This document shows, piece after piece, positions 37,063 through 45,873 of a stretch of DNA of 64,000 nt. Source of the stretch: Microtetraspora malaysiensis. GTDB lineage: Bacteria; Actinomycetota; Actinomycetes; Streptosporangiales; Streptosporangiaceae. Numbering within the stretch: the stretch's first letter is position 1; the number at the start of each line of letters is the position of its first letter. The position numbers and the translations under genes are program-made. The DNA is taken from NCBI RefSeq assembly GCF_001528665.1, contig NZ_BBYJ01000007.1, positions 81,933 through 145,932 on the forward strand, read 5' to 3'. Under the pieces are notes generated by a model, which was given only the letters and a program-made list of their open reading frames with translations, was not told the DNA's origin and made no database searches.

Positions 37063-38856
37063 TCAGCCGAGGGGGTAGACGGGGGTGCTCGCGCCGTCCT
37101 TGGCCTCGGTCACCCATTGGCTCTTCTTGGCGTCCCAGGACAGGACCTCGCCTCCGTCGCCGCCGTCGCCGCTGTCGTCGCCGCCGGCGAGCAGGGAGTC
37201 CCCAGCCGCGCTGATGGTCGACACGTGCGCGGCCGACTTGGGCTCCTCCGACCGCCCGTCGGTCACCGAGTACACGGTGTAGACGCGCCCGCCCTTGAGG
37301 CTGTCGGACAGGACGACGACGTGCTGCCCGTCCTTCCAGGCGACGTCGAGGATGCGCTGGTTCTCCTTGGCCTCCACCAGCGTCCGCAGCTCGCCGATCC
37401 GCGGGTTGCCCTCGTCCCGGATGATCGGGCCGGTCCGCACCTCGGGTCCGTGGCCGTTGTCGACGATCATCGCCACGCGGGCGCCGTCACGGGCGACGCG
37501 AAGCGCCTCGACGTTGGCCTCGGCGATGTCGGCCGGGATGAGGACCCGCTGCGGCGCCGCGCCGTACGCGGTCCAGACGCGCAGCTCGCCGGCGATGTTC
37601 TCGGCCGCCCACACGGCGCCGTAGCGGTCCCAGGAGGGCGGGGTGAGGGTGCTGCCCTTCGTGCCGCCCATCCACTTGTCCCAGCGGCTGTCCTCGGTCA
37701 TGGAGGAGACGTAGACGGCGCCGTCGTCGCCGAGCGCGGCCACCTTGGCCATCCGGTCGGTGCCGGAGATCGCCGGAGAGGAGAAGCCCATGGTCTTCTG
37801 GCCCGCCACGCCCTCGACCACCGGGTCGTCCGCGTCGTGGTCGATCCGGTGCAGCACCCCGCCCCGCATGAAGTAGGCGGGCTGCTCGCCGGTGAGGACG
37901 GCGGGGTTGAACTCGGGGTAGTTCTGCGACTTGATGCTGCGGCCGTCCCCCGGGAGCGGCTCCCCGTTCACCTGGATCTGGATGCTCTGGCCGGGGACGA
38001 CCTGGCCGAGCGTCCAGGCGAGCTGTGCGCAGACCGCCCTGAGCTGGTCGGACCGGTCGCCGATCACCGCCATCGCGGAGGTGAAGTCGAGGATCACGCT
38101 GTCGCCGTCGGCGGCGACGCGGATCAGCCGGGCACCCTCGGGGAGGACGTTCCCCACCGCGCCGCGCAGCGACTGCCCGGGGCCGCGCAGCAGCCACCGC
38201 ACCAGGGTCTCCACCTGGCTCTCGCTCGGGTCGATCGGGATGGCGACGTGGTCGGCGACGAGCCACCTGCCGCTGACGTCCGGGTAGTAGAGGTCGAACG
38301 CCTCGTACGCGCGCTTGATGTCGGAGGACGAGAGAAGCAGTCCCGGCGGCGCGGCGGAGATGCGCCACTCCTCGCCGACCTTCTTGAGCGCGAACGTCAC
38401 GTCCCGGTCGGCGCCGGTGAGCGTGAGGTCCTGGTAGCGCCCCTCGCCGTCGATGGTCGCGGCGACCGTGCCGCGGAAGGTCATGGTGACGCCGCCGCCG
38501 TCGCTCTCCTCCTTGGGGCGGGCCGCGTCGAAGACGGTGACGCCGCTCTCGGGGTTCCACTCGGTGAGCGCGTCGCCGGTGAGGTACTGCTTGGCGATCT
38601 TCCAGTCGGGGTCCTCCACGCTCGCCATCGCGGCGCGGAAGCCCGCGACGATGTCGAGCGGCTGGGCGCCCGCCTTCGGCGGCGCGGCGATCATCCGCAC
38701 GTACGGCGCGTTGAGCGGATCGCTGTTGCTCTCCTCCTTGGCCGGGATGGGGCTCCCGCTGGTCGGGATGACGGCGCACGCCGTCCCACTGCCCGCGAGC
38801 GCGAGCGCGGTGACCGCGGCCGCCGCGTACCTGATCGGGCCCGACCTAATCCACAT
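37063..38856 (-). CDS. lpqB: Lipoprotein LpqB, MtrAB accessory
   Basis: This 597-residue lipoprotein has a signal peptide with lipobox around TACAVIPTSG (Cys27), an N-terminal NTF2-like region, a GerMN (sporulation/spore germination) domain (SQVETLVRWLLRGPGQSLRGAV onward) and a C-terminal beta-propeller-like LpqB domain. In mycobacteria LpqB interacts with MtrB and modulates MtrA phosphorylation. Its ATG lies inside the mtrB 3' end (11-nt overlap), so the genes are coupled. Confidence 0.94.
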   Translation of the reverse strand: MWIRSGPIRYAAAAVTALALAGSGTACAVIPTSGSPIPAKEESNSDPLNAPYVRMIAAPPKAGAQPLDIVAGFRAAMASVEDPDWKIAKQYLTGDALTEWNPESGVTVFDAARPKEESDGGGVTMTFRGTVAATIDGEGRYQDLTLTGADRDVTFALKKVGEEWRISAAPPGLLLSSSDIKRAYEAFDLYYPDVSGRWLVADHVAIPIDPSESQVETLVRWLLRGPGQSLRGAVGNVLPEGARLIRVAADGDSVILDFTSAMAVIGDRSDQLRAVCAQLAWTLGQVVPGQSIQIQVNGEPLPGDGRSIKSQNYPEFNPAVLTGEQPAYFMRGGVLHRIDHDADDPVVEGVAGQKTMGFSSPAISGTDRMAKVAALGDDGAVYVSSMTEDSRWDKWMGGTKGSTLTPPSWDRYGAVWAAENIAGELRVWTAYGAAPQRVLIPADIAEANVEALRVARDGARVAMIVDNGHGPEVRTGPIIRDEGNPRIGELRTLVEAKENQRILDVAWKDGQHVVVLSDSLKGGRVYTVYSVTDGRSEEPKSAAHVSTISAAGDSLLAGGDDSGDGGDGGEVLSWDAKKSQWVTEAKDGASTPVYPLG

Positions 38857-40579
38857 CGAAGACGCCCCCGTCCCCCATCCCCGTGGGCAGCGCGGACACG
38901 TGGCCGCGCCAGCTCCGCCGCATCTCGACCTCGGGCGGCACTAGGGGGAGCGGTGACCCCCTCAGTTCCGCCCCCTCCTGGCGCGGGAGCGAGAGCCGGA
39001 ACTGGGTCCCCTCCCCCGGCGACCCCCACGCCTGGAGCCAGCCCCCGTGCAGCAGCGCGTCCTCGCGTGAGATGGCCAGGCCGAGCCCCGTCCCCCCGAT
39101 GGTCCTGGCCCGTGAGGGGTCGGCCCGCCAGAACCGGTCGAAGACCAGGTTCTCCTCGCCCGGTTTCAGCCCCACGCCGTGGTCGCGCACGGCGACCGCC
39201 ACGGCGTCCCTGTCGCCGCCCAGCGTGACGACGATGTCCTTGCCCTCGCCGTGCTCGATCGCGTTGAACAGCAGGTTGCGCAGGATGCGCTCCACCCGGC
39301 GGCTGTCCACCTCGGCCATGCAGGGCTCGCTGGGCAGGCGCAGCTCGAAGCGGGTCGCGTGCTGCTCCGCCAGCGCCTCGGAGTCGCCGATCGCGCTCAG
39401 CACCACGTCGCGCATGTCCACCGGCTCCAGGTCGAGCGTCGCGGCTCCCGCGTCGTACCTGCTGATCTCCAGCAGGTCGGCGAGCATCGACTCGAAGCGT
39501 TCGAGCTGGTTCTGCATCAGCTCGGCCGAGCGCCGGGCGGCCGGTTCGAAGTCGTCGCGGCTCTCGTAGAGCAGGTCGGCGGCCATCCTGACCGTGGTCA
39601 GCGGGGTGCGCAGCTCGTGCGACACGTCGGACACGAACTGCCGCTGGACCTGGGACAGCTCCTCAAGCTGGTGGATCTTGACGGCGAGGTTGGACGCCAT
39701 CTCGTTGAACGACGTGGCCAGCCGGGCCAGGTCGTCCTCGCCGCGCACCTTGAGCCGCTCCTCCAGGCGGCCGGCCGCGAGCCGTTCCGCCGCCTGGCGG
39801 GCGAGCCGTACGGGCGTGACGACCTGGCGGGTGACCAGCGAGGCGATGGCGGCGAGCAGCAGCACGAGGACGGCGCCGACGACGATGAGGAGCTGCCTGA
39901 TGGACGACAGGGTCCGCTCCTCCTCGCCCATCGGGAAGAGGTGGTAGATCTCGTAGACGGTGCCGTTGTACGAGACGACCTTGGCGCCGACCACCATGCC
40001 GATCTCGGGGGCCTTGCCGAGGAAGTGCAGCTGGACGCCGATCTGCGCGTAGGGCGGGTCCAGCGGGCCGAGCTTGCGCACCTTCTCGCGCATCGTCTCG
40101 GGAACGCTCCGCCAGTCGATGTTGCCGGTCGCCCGGTCCTCGCCCACGGCCATGTCGTTGCGGATGACCACGCTGTAGCGGGACCCGGCCCGCTCGGCGA
40201 GGCTCTGGGCGACCACGTCCACGGGGTTGTCCGAGGAGGTCGCCGCACCGTCCCCGGACGCCGGCTGCTTGGTGGAGTCGCCGGCGAGGGGAGGGTTCTC
40301 CAGGTGGCCCGAGATGGTGGTGACGTTCGCGGCGGCCTCGGCGACGGCGACGTTCCTACGGCCGTCGACCATGGACTTGACGATGGACTGCATCAGGAAG
40401 ACGCCGAGGACCACGACCACGGTCATCGAGATGACCAGGGTGCTGGTCACCACCTGGAGCTGGAGCGAGCGCCGCCACACGCCGCGGGCCCGGCGCGCGG
40501 CGTGCCGGGCCCTCCGGCGGACGCCGCGCGCGATCTGGCGTGGGCTCCTCCGGAGGGGGTGTTTGGCGGGGACGGGCAT
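38846..40579 (-). CDS. mtrB: MtrB sensor histidine kinase
   Basis: This 577-residue membrane kinase has two transmembrane helices (about residues 43-66 and 229-250) around an extracytoplasmic sensor domain, then HAMP (RQVVTPVRLARQAAERLAAG), HisKA with His321 in FVSDVSHELRTPLTTV, and HATPase_c (NLLFNAIEHGEGKDI, VRDHGVGLKPGEE, GLGLAISRE). It phosphorylates MtrA in cell-wall and division homeostasis. The start follows the mtrA stop by 18 nt. Confidence 0.95.
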   Translation of the reverse strand: MPVPAKHPLRRSPRQIARGVRRRARHAARRARGVWRRSLQLQVVTSTLVISMTVVVVLGVFLMQSIVKSMVDGRRNVAVAEAAANVTTISGHLENPPLAGDSTKQPASGDGAATSSDNPVDVVAQSLAERAGSRYSVVIRNDMAVGEDRATGNIDWRSVPETMREKVRKLGPLDPPYAQIGVQLHFLGKAPEIGMVVGAKVVSYNGTVYEIYHLFPMGEEERTLSSIRQLLIVVGAVLVLLLAAIASLVTRQVVTPVRLARQAAERLAAGRLEERLKVRGEDDLARLATSFNEMASNLAVKIHQLEELSQVQRQFVSDVSHELRTPLTTVRMAADLLYESRDDFEPAARRSAELMQNQLERFESMLADLLEISRYDAGAATLDLEPVDMRDVVLSAIGDSEALAEQHATRFELRLPSEPCMAEVDSRRVERILRNLLFNAIEHGEGKDIVVTLGGDRDAVAVAVRDHGVGLKPGEENLVFDRFWRADPSRARTIGGTGLGLAISREDALLHGGWLQAWGSPGEGTQFRLSLPRQEGAELRGSPLPLVPPEVEMRRSWRGHVSALPTGMGDGGVFDVD

Positions 40580-40597
40580 CGCGGGTCGACCAGGAGG

Positions 40598-41275
40598 TTA
40601 GGCCGGGCCGGCCTTGTATCCGACGCCGCGGACCGTGACGACGATCTCGGGGTGCTCGGGGTCCTTCTCGATCTTGGCGCGGAGCCGCTGGACGTGCACG
40701 TTGACCAGCCGGGTGTCGGCCGCGTGGCGGTAGCCCCAGACCTGCTCCAGCAGGACCTCGCGGGTGAAGACCTGGCGCGGCTTGCGGGCCAGGGCGACCA
40801 GCAGGTCGAACTCCAGCGGCGTCAGGTTGATGGTCTCCTCGCCGCGCTTGACCGAGTGCCCGGCGACATCGATGGTGATGTCCCCGATCTGGAGGATCTC
40901 GGGGGTCGGCTCGTCGGTGCGGCGCAGCCGGGCGCGCACCCGGGCGACGAGCTCCTTGGGCTTGAACGGCTTGACGATGTAGTCGTCGGCGCCGGACTCC
41001 AGCCCGAGCACGACGTCGATGGTGTCGCTCTTGGCCGTCAGCATGACGATCGGCACGCCGGACTCGGCGCGGATGCGACGGCACACGTCGATGCCGTCGG
41101 CGCCGGGGAGCATCAGGTCGAGAAGGACCAGGTCGGGCCGCGTGTCCCGGAATGCGTCGAGCGCCTTGTCACCGTCGGAGACGAAGGACGGCTCGAATCC
41201 CTCCCCGCGCAACACGATGCCGAGCATCTCGGCGAGAGCGGCATCGTCATCGACGACCAGCACGCGTCCTTTCAT
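40598..41275 (-). CDS. mtrA: MtrA response regulator
   Basis: This 225-residue OmpR-type regulator has acidic residues D9-D11, Asp53 in LVLLDLMLPGADGIDV, and a C-terminal winged helix (LTPLEFDLLVALARKPRQVFTREVLLEQVWGYRHAADTRLVNVHVQRLRAKIE). It controls cell division, wall remodelling and development genes in actinobacteria. GAGGGGCC lies next to the ATG. It is the first gene of mtrA-mtrB-lpqB(-comF). Confidence 0.96.
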   Translation of the reverse strand: MKGRVLVVDDDAALAEMLGIVLRGEGFEPSFVSDGDKALDAFRDTRPDLVLLDLMLPGADGIDVCRRIRAESGVPIVMLTAKSDTIDVVLGLESGADDYIVKPFKPKELVARVRARLRRTDEPTPEILQIGDITIDVAGHSVKRGEETINLTPLEFDLLVALARKPRQVFTREVLLEQVWGYRHAADTRLVNVHVQRLRAKIEKDPEHPEIVVTVRGVGYKAGPA

Positions 41276-41609
41276 GGCCCCTCATTCGTTCTACGCAATT
41301 GGAGAGATATGGGCGATATCACACGTTCACCGGAAGGCTACCGTGGCGACCGTATGAGCGATACACGACCATGACAAAGGAAGGAGTTTAGGCGCACGGG
41401 GCGGAACGCGCGATGATGTGACCAAATGCGGCCAGGCTCGCAGGGCGTCCTTTGCCCGGCCGAACGGGAATTCCCGCCCGGATCCGCGCGCGAAGCTCTT
41501 GATCGTTTCACTATTTCGATCATGAAAGTGGCGTTCACGCGGGCGGGATCGGGCTTTCCCGCGCCGCCTCTCCCTGCCACGAGGTCGTACATCATGCCAG
41601 GATTGGGAC
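41276..41609. other. Divergent promoter region of mtrA and the 41610 operon
   Basis: This 334-nt gap has an AT-richer section close to mtrA (41290-41370, including GATATC at 41313 and several A/T runs), probably the mtrA promoter. No gene was recognised. No clear MtrA-type tandem repeat could be read by eye. Confidence 0.5.
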
Positions 41610-43001
41610 ATGACAGACGGCCCTGACCACGACGGCCCCGCCCCCGATGTGCCGCCCGGTTGGGCGCCCGACCAGCCTCCGGCCTACTGGGGGCACCAGG
41701 GGTCCTCCTGGGCCTCCCCGGGCGGGCCGGGCGAGACGCCGCCGCCTCCGCCCCCGCCGCCGCAGGGCCAGCCGTACGGGCAGTCCCCCTACGGCGGACA
41801 GCCTCAGTACGGCGGACAGCCCGGCGCGTACGGCTCCTACGGCGCGTACGGCCCGGGCCCGCAGGGGTTCCGGCCGCCGCCGCAGGCACCGCGACCGGGG
41901 ATCGTCCCGCTGCGGCCGCTGGCCCTCGGCGACATCCTCGACGGCACGATCAAGATGGTGCGGTCGCACCCGAAGGCCACCCTCGGCCTGTCGGCGATCG
42001 TGGCGGCGGTCACCACGCTCCCCGTGTCGGCCGGGCAGGCGATCTACGTGCGCTCCAGGTCGGAGCTGCTCGCCGACCCCGATGCGTTCGGGACGGCCGA
42101 CGCGCTGGGCGGGCTGGCCGCGCAGGCCCTCGGCACGCTGATCTCGATGGCGCTGACGTTCGTGGCCACCACGATCCTGACCGGCATCATGACCCGGGTG
42201 CTCGGCCGGGCGGTGTTCGGCGGAAAGATCACCGTCGGCGAGGCCTGGCGGCTGACCAGGCGGCGGTTCCCCGCGCTGTTCGGGCTCGTGGCGCTCGAAG
42301 GCCTGATCCTGATCCTGCCCGCGTTGCTCATCTTCGGCCTGTTCATCGGGCTGATCACGTCCGGGGCCCTGGATGACTCCTCCGGCAGCATCGTCGGCCT
42401 GGTCGGCCTCCTCATCCTGTGCCTCGCCGCCTACGCCGTGTACGCGCTGTTCTTCAGCACCAAGTTCGCGCTGTCGGCGCCGGCGGTGGTGCTGGAGGGA
42501 CGCGGCCCGGTGGACGCGATGCGCCGCTCGTGGCAGCTGGTCAGGGGCGACTCGTGGCGGATCTTCGGCATCGTGCTGCTGACCGGCCTGCTCGCCGGGC
42601 TCATCGGCACCATGCTGTCCTTCCCGTTCACGCTCGCCGGCACGATGGTCGGCCTGCTGGGCGGCTCGTCGGCGGGGGTGGCCGTGGCGGTCACCCTCCT
42701 CACCGCCCTCGGCAGCACACTGAGCGCGATGATCACCTATCCCTTCCAGGCCGGCGTGAACGGCCTGCTGTACGCCGACCGGCGGATGCGGGTGGAGGCG
42801 TTCGACCTCGTGCTGCGCTCGGCCGCGGCGACGAACCAGACGCAGGGCTGGGTCCACTCCTCCGTGGACGACCTGTGGGACCCGTCCAACGCCGCCGCGG
42901 CCGGCGCCGGGGCCTCCGCGTACGGCCCCCCGTACGGCACCGGCCCGGGCCAGGACGGGTGGGGCGGGTACGGCGTGCCTCCGGGCGGTCCCCGGCTGTG
43001 A
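41610..43001 (+). CDS. Proline-rich multi-pass membrane protein (GPDPase-membrane-domain-like)
   Basis: This 463-residue protein has a disordered N-terminus rich in Pro, Gly, Gln and Tyr (residues 1-97, with YGGQPQYGGQPGAYGSYGAYG repeats). A membrane domain of about six helices follows, containing PLALGDILDGTIKMVRSHP, TVGEAWRLTRRRFPALFGLV and VVLEGRGPVDAMRRSWQLVRGDSWRIFGI. This last pattern recurs in the glycerophosphoryl-diester-phosphodiesterase membrane-domain family; no catalytic domain is present. It heads a plus-strand operon and overlaps the next gene by GTGA (42998-43001). Confidence 0.85.
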   Translation: MTDGPDHDGPAPDVPPGWAPDQPPAYWGHQGSSWASPGGPGETPPPPPPPPQGQPYGQSPYGGQPQYGGQPGAYGSYGAYGPGPQGFRPPPQAPRPGIVPLRPLALGDILDGTIKMVRSHPKATLGLSAIVAAVTTLPVSAGQAIYVRSRSELLADPDAFGTADALGGLAAQALGTLISMALTFVATTILTGIMTRVLGRAVFGGKITVGEAWRLTRRRFPALFGLVALEGLILILPALLIFGLFIGLITSGALDDSSGSIVGLVGLLILCLAAYAVYALFFSTKFALSAPAVVLEGRGPVDAMRRSWQLVRGDSWRIFGIVLLTGLLAGLIGTMLSFPFTLAGTMVGLLGGSSAGVAVAVTLLTALGSTLSAMITYPFQAGVNGLLYADRRMRVEAFDLVLRSAAATNQTQGWVHSSVDDLWDPSNAAAAGAGASAYGPPYGTGPGQDGWGGYGVPPGGPRL

Positions 43002-43684
43002 CCCTGCCCGCATCCGCGCCGGCCGCCGCCCTGGCGGCGCTCGGCCCGCGGCTCCCCCGGGCGCCCGGTCCCCCGCTGGACCTCGGCCGCCACGAGGCCG
43101 GGCAGGAGGCCGCGAAGGAGCTGCTGCGCTCGGGATACCAGCAGGAGTCCCTGGTCGACCGGTTGTGGCGGCACCTGACGCAGCTCCTCGGCGACCTGTT
43201 CGACAGCGCGCCCGGAGGGCGGGCCGGGGGCGTGGTCGCGCTGGTCGTCATCGTCGTGGCGCTCGTCCTGCTGGCGGCGCTGCTGGTGTGGTCGCTGCGC
43301 CGCGTGTCCCGGTCCCGCCGGGCCGTGGAGGAGGGCCTCCTCGGCGGCGCCGTACGCACGGCCGCCGAGCACCGGGCCGAGGCCGAACGGCTGGCGGCCG
43401 CCGGGAGCTGGGCCGAGGCGATCAGGGAGCGGCTCCGGGCGATCGCCCGCGACCTGGAGGAGCGGGCCGTTCTCAGCCCCATGCCGGGCCGTACCGCCGC
43501 CGAGCTGGCCGCGGACGCCGGACGAGTGTTGCCCGCCCACGCCGTCGCGCTGACCGCCGCCGCGCGGCTCTTCGACGACGTCACGTACGGCGAGGCCCCG
43601 GGCAGCCGGGAAGGCTACGCGAGCGTGGCCGAGCTGGACGGGCTCCTCGCGGCGGCCCGGGTGAGCCTGGGGGCGGACGCGTGA
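42998..43684 (+). CDS. DUF4129-domain membrane protein
   Basis: This 228-residue protein has one clear membrane helix (GGVVALVVIVVALVLLAALLVW) and a cytoplasmic C-terminal part AEAIRERLRAIARDLEERAVLSPMPGRTAAELAADAG, then FDDVTYGEAPGSREGYASVAELD, the DUF4129 signature. The family is found with MoxR and DUF58 genes. It starts with GTG overlapping the previous stop and ends GTGA with the next gene. Function is unknown; a structural or assembly role with the MoxR chaperone is an inference from context. Confidence 0.87.
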   Translation: MTLPASAPAAALAALGPRLPRAPGPPLDLGRHEAGQEAAKELLRSGYQQESLVDRLWRHLTQLLGDLFDSAPGGRAGGVVALVVIVVALVLLAALLVWSLRRVSRSRRAVEEGLLGGAVRTAAEHRAEAERLAAAGSWAEAIRERLRAIARDLEERAVLSPMPGRTAAELAADAGRVLPAHAVALTAAARLFDDVTYGEAPGSREGYASVAELDGLLAAARVSLGADA

Positions 43685-44850
43685 GCGCCGCGACCCCGCC
43701 GACGTCGGTCTCCACCTCTCCGACGGCCGGGAGCGTGTGGCGAGGCGGGCGCGGCGTACTCGCGATCGCGTTGCTGGTGCTCGTGACCGCGGTGGTCCCC
43801 GTGCTGCTGTCGTCGCCGGGCACGGGCGACCGCCCGCTCGATCCGGCCGACTCCTCGCTCCAGGGCGGCAAGGCGCTCGCGCAGTTGCTCCGGCGGCACG
43901 GCGTGTCCGTCGAACGGGTGGAGAGCGTCTCCGCGATGGCCGCGAGCGCGGGCCCGGACAGCCAGCTCCTCATCGGCGACACCGTCGCGCTCAGCGCGGA
44001 CGACGCGCGGGTGATCGCCGCGGCCGGCGGGGACCGGCTGATCGCGGGCCCCCAGACGCACCTCGACATCCTGGCCAAGGGCGTGCTCACCGGCAAGGAC
44101 GTCCGGTCCAGGTCCCGTGAGCCGGGGTGCGCGCTCCCCGAGGCGACCCGCGCGGGCAGCGCCTTCGTCGGCGGCGTTTCGTTCGTGGCCCCCGCAGGCG
44201 CCGCCGGCTGCTATCCGGCGGCGGGGCGGCCGACGCTCGTACGGCACACCGTGGACGGCGCGACGGTCACCGTGATCGGCGACAGCGCGTTCATGACGAA
44301 CATGCGCCTCGCCGAGGACGGCAACGCCGCGCTCGCGCTGAACCTGACCGGAGCCAAGCCCCGGCTGATCTGGCTCACCGCCCCCGAGAAGCCGGTGACC
44401 GGCGTGACCGGCACCGGCGAAGGCAAAACGCTGGGCGAGCTCATCCCGGACGCCGTCCCGTGGGCGATGCTGCAACTGGCCGTCGCGGTGGCCGTGGTCG
44501 CCGTGTGGCGGGGACGCCGCCTCGGTCCCGTCGTCGCCGAACGGCTGCCGGTGGTCGTCCGGGCGTCCGAAACCGTGGAGGGGCGCGGTCGCCTCTACCG
44601 GGCGCGGCGGGCCAGGGACCGGGCCGCCCAGGCGCTGCGCGCCGCCGCGATCGACCGGATGGCCCCCCGCCTGGGGCTGCCCCCGACGGCCGCACCCGAG
44701 GAGATCGTCGCCGCGGCCACCGTACGGACCGGGCGGGAGGCGCCCGAGGTGCGCTCCGCGCTGTACGGGCCGGCGCCCGCGGACGACGGCGCCCTGGTGG
44801 CCCTGGCCGGACAGCTCGACACACTCGAAAGGCAGGTACGAGACTCTTGA
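43681..44850 (+). CDS. DUF4350-domain membrane protein
   Basis: This 389-residue protein has an N-terminal membrane helix (GVLAIALLVLVTAVVPVLLSS), an extracytoplasmic DUF4350 domain (DSSLQGGKALAQLLRRHGVSVERV, LLIGDTVALSADD, VTVIGDSAFMTN, GNAALALNLTGAKPRLIWL), a second helix (WAMLQLAVAVAVVAVW) and a cytoplasmic tail. The start GTG overlaps the upstream gene; its stop overlaps the TTG of the MoxR gene. The role is unknown; the family always appears in this type of operon. Confidence 0.87.
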   Translation: MSAATPPTSVSTSPTAGSVWRGGRGVLAIALLVLVTAVVPVLLSSPGTGDRPLDPADSSLQGGKALAQLLRRHGVSVERVESVSAMAASAGPDSQLLIGDTVALSADDARVIAAAGGDRLIAGPQTHLDILAKGVLTGKDVRSRSREPGCALPEATRAGSAFVGGVSFVAPAGAAGCYPAAGRPTLVRHTVDGATVTVIGDSAFMTNMRLAEDGNAALALNLTGAKPRLIWLTAPEKPVTGVTGTGEGKTLGELIPDAVPWAMLQLAVAVAVVAVWRGRRLGPVVAERLPVVVRASETVEGRGRLYRARRARDRAAQALRAAAIDRMAPRLGLPPTAAPEEIVAAATVRTGREAPEVRSALYGPAPADDGALVALAGQLDTLERQVRDS

Positions 44851-45821
44851 CCACATCTACACCCGGCTCCCCGGGAGCGGACGCGGCCCGCGAGACGCTC
44901 GCCACGTTGCGCGCCGAGGTCGCCAAGGCGGTGGTGGGGCAGGACTCGGTCGTCACCGGGCTGGTGGTCGCGCTGCTGTGCCGGGGGCACGTGCTGCTCG
45001 AAGGCGTCCCCGGCGTGGCCAAGACGCTGCTGGTCCGCACACTCGCCGCGACGCTGTCGCTGGACTTCAAACGGGTGCAGTTCACGCCCGACCTGATGCC
45101 CGGCGACGTGACCGGCTCGCTCGTGTACGACGCCAGGACGGCGGAGTTCGAGTTCCGCGAGGGGCCCGTCTTCACCAACCTGCTGCTCGCCGACGAGGTC
45201 AACCGGACCCCGCCGAAGACCCAGGCCGCCCTCCTCGAAGCGATGGAGGAGCGCCAGGTCAGCGTGGACGGCGCGGCCCGCAAGCTGCCCGACCCGTTCA
45301 TCGTGGTGGCGACGCAGAACCCGATCGAGTACGAGGGCACCTACCAGCTTCCCGAGGCCCAGCTCGACCGGTTCCTGCTCAAGCTGACCGTGCCGCTGCC
45401 GCCGCGCGAGCAGGAGATCGCCGTGCTGGAGCGGCACGCGCTCGGCTTCGACCCGCGCGACCTCTCCTCGGTCGTCGCCGTCGCGTCCGCGGCCGACCTG
45501 GACGCGGGCCGGGAGGCGGTCAAGCAGGTCCACGTGGGCGCGGAGGTGCTCGGCTACATCGTCGATCTGGCCCGCGCCACCCGGAACTCTCCCTCGCTGC
45601 AGCTCGGGGTGTCCCCGCGCGGCGCGACGGCGTTGCTGGCCGCCTCCCGGGCCTGGGCCTGGCTGTCCGGCCGCTCGTACGTGACGCCGGACGACGTGAA
45701 GGCGCTCGCCCGGCCCGCGCTGCGGCACCGCGTCCAGCTCCGTCCCGAGGCCGAACTGGAGGGCGCGACCCCGGACGGCGTCCTGGACGGCATCCTCGCC
45801 GGCGTCCCCGTCCCCCGCTGA
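44847..45821 (+). CDS. MoxR-family AAA+ ATPase
   Basis: This 324-residue AAA+ chaperone has Walker A EGVPGVAKT (residues 52-60), Walker B NLLLADEVNRTPPKTQAALLEAMEE, sensor VATQNPIEYEGTYQLPEAQLDRF and C-terminal lid SPRGATALLAASRAWAWLSGRSYVTPDDV. MoxR proteins cooperate with VWA/DUF58 proteins in assembly or metal insertion. The TTG start at 44847 overlaps the preceding TGA (TTGA). Its own stop overlaps an ATG (TGATG, 45819-45823) that opens a 20-codon mini-frame leading into the DUF58 gene. Confidence 0.93.
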   Translation: MTTSTPGSPGADAARETLATLRAEVAKAVVGQDSVVTGLVVALLCRGHVLLEGVPGVAKTLLVRTLAATLSLDFKRVQFTPDLMPGDVTGSLVYDARTAEFEFREGPVFTNLLLADEVNRTPPKTQAALLEAMEERQVSVDGAARKLPDPFIVVATQNPIEYEGTYQLPEAQLDRFLLKLTVPLPPREQEIAVLERHALGFDPRDLSSVVAVASAADLDAGREAVKQVHVGAEVLGYIVDLARATRNSPSLQLGVSPRGATALLAASRAWAWLSGRSYVTPDDVKALARPALRHRVQLRPEAELEGATPDGVLDGILAGVPVPR

Positions 45822-45845
45822 TGACGCCGATGACGCTGATGACGC
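45819..45845 (+). repeat. Three tandem 9-bp repeats in the MoxR-DUF58 junction, with mini-ORF
   Basis: TGATGACGC, CGATGACGC and TGATGACGC follow one another, starting at the MoxR stop codon. The ATG at 45821 opens a 20-residue frame (MTPMTLMTRRSVNGGTRRWH) that ends at 45883, 10 nt inside the DUF58 gene. It could carry ribosomes from MoxR to DUF58 by stop-start coupling. Whether it is translated is unknown. Confidence 0.6.
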
Positions 45846-45873
45846 GCCGATCGGTGAACGGAGGGACGAGGCG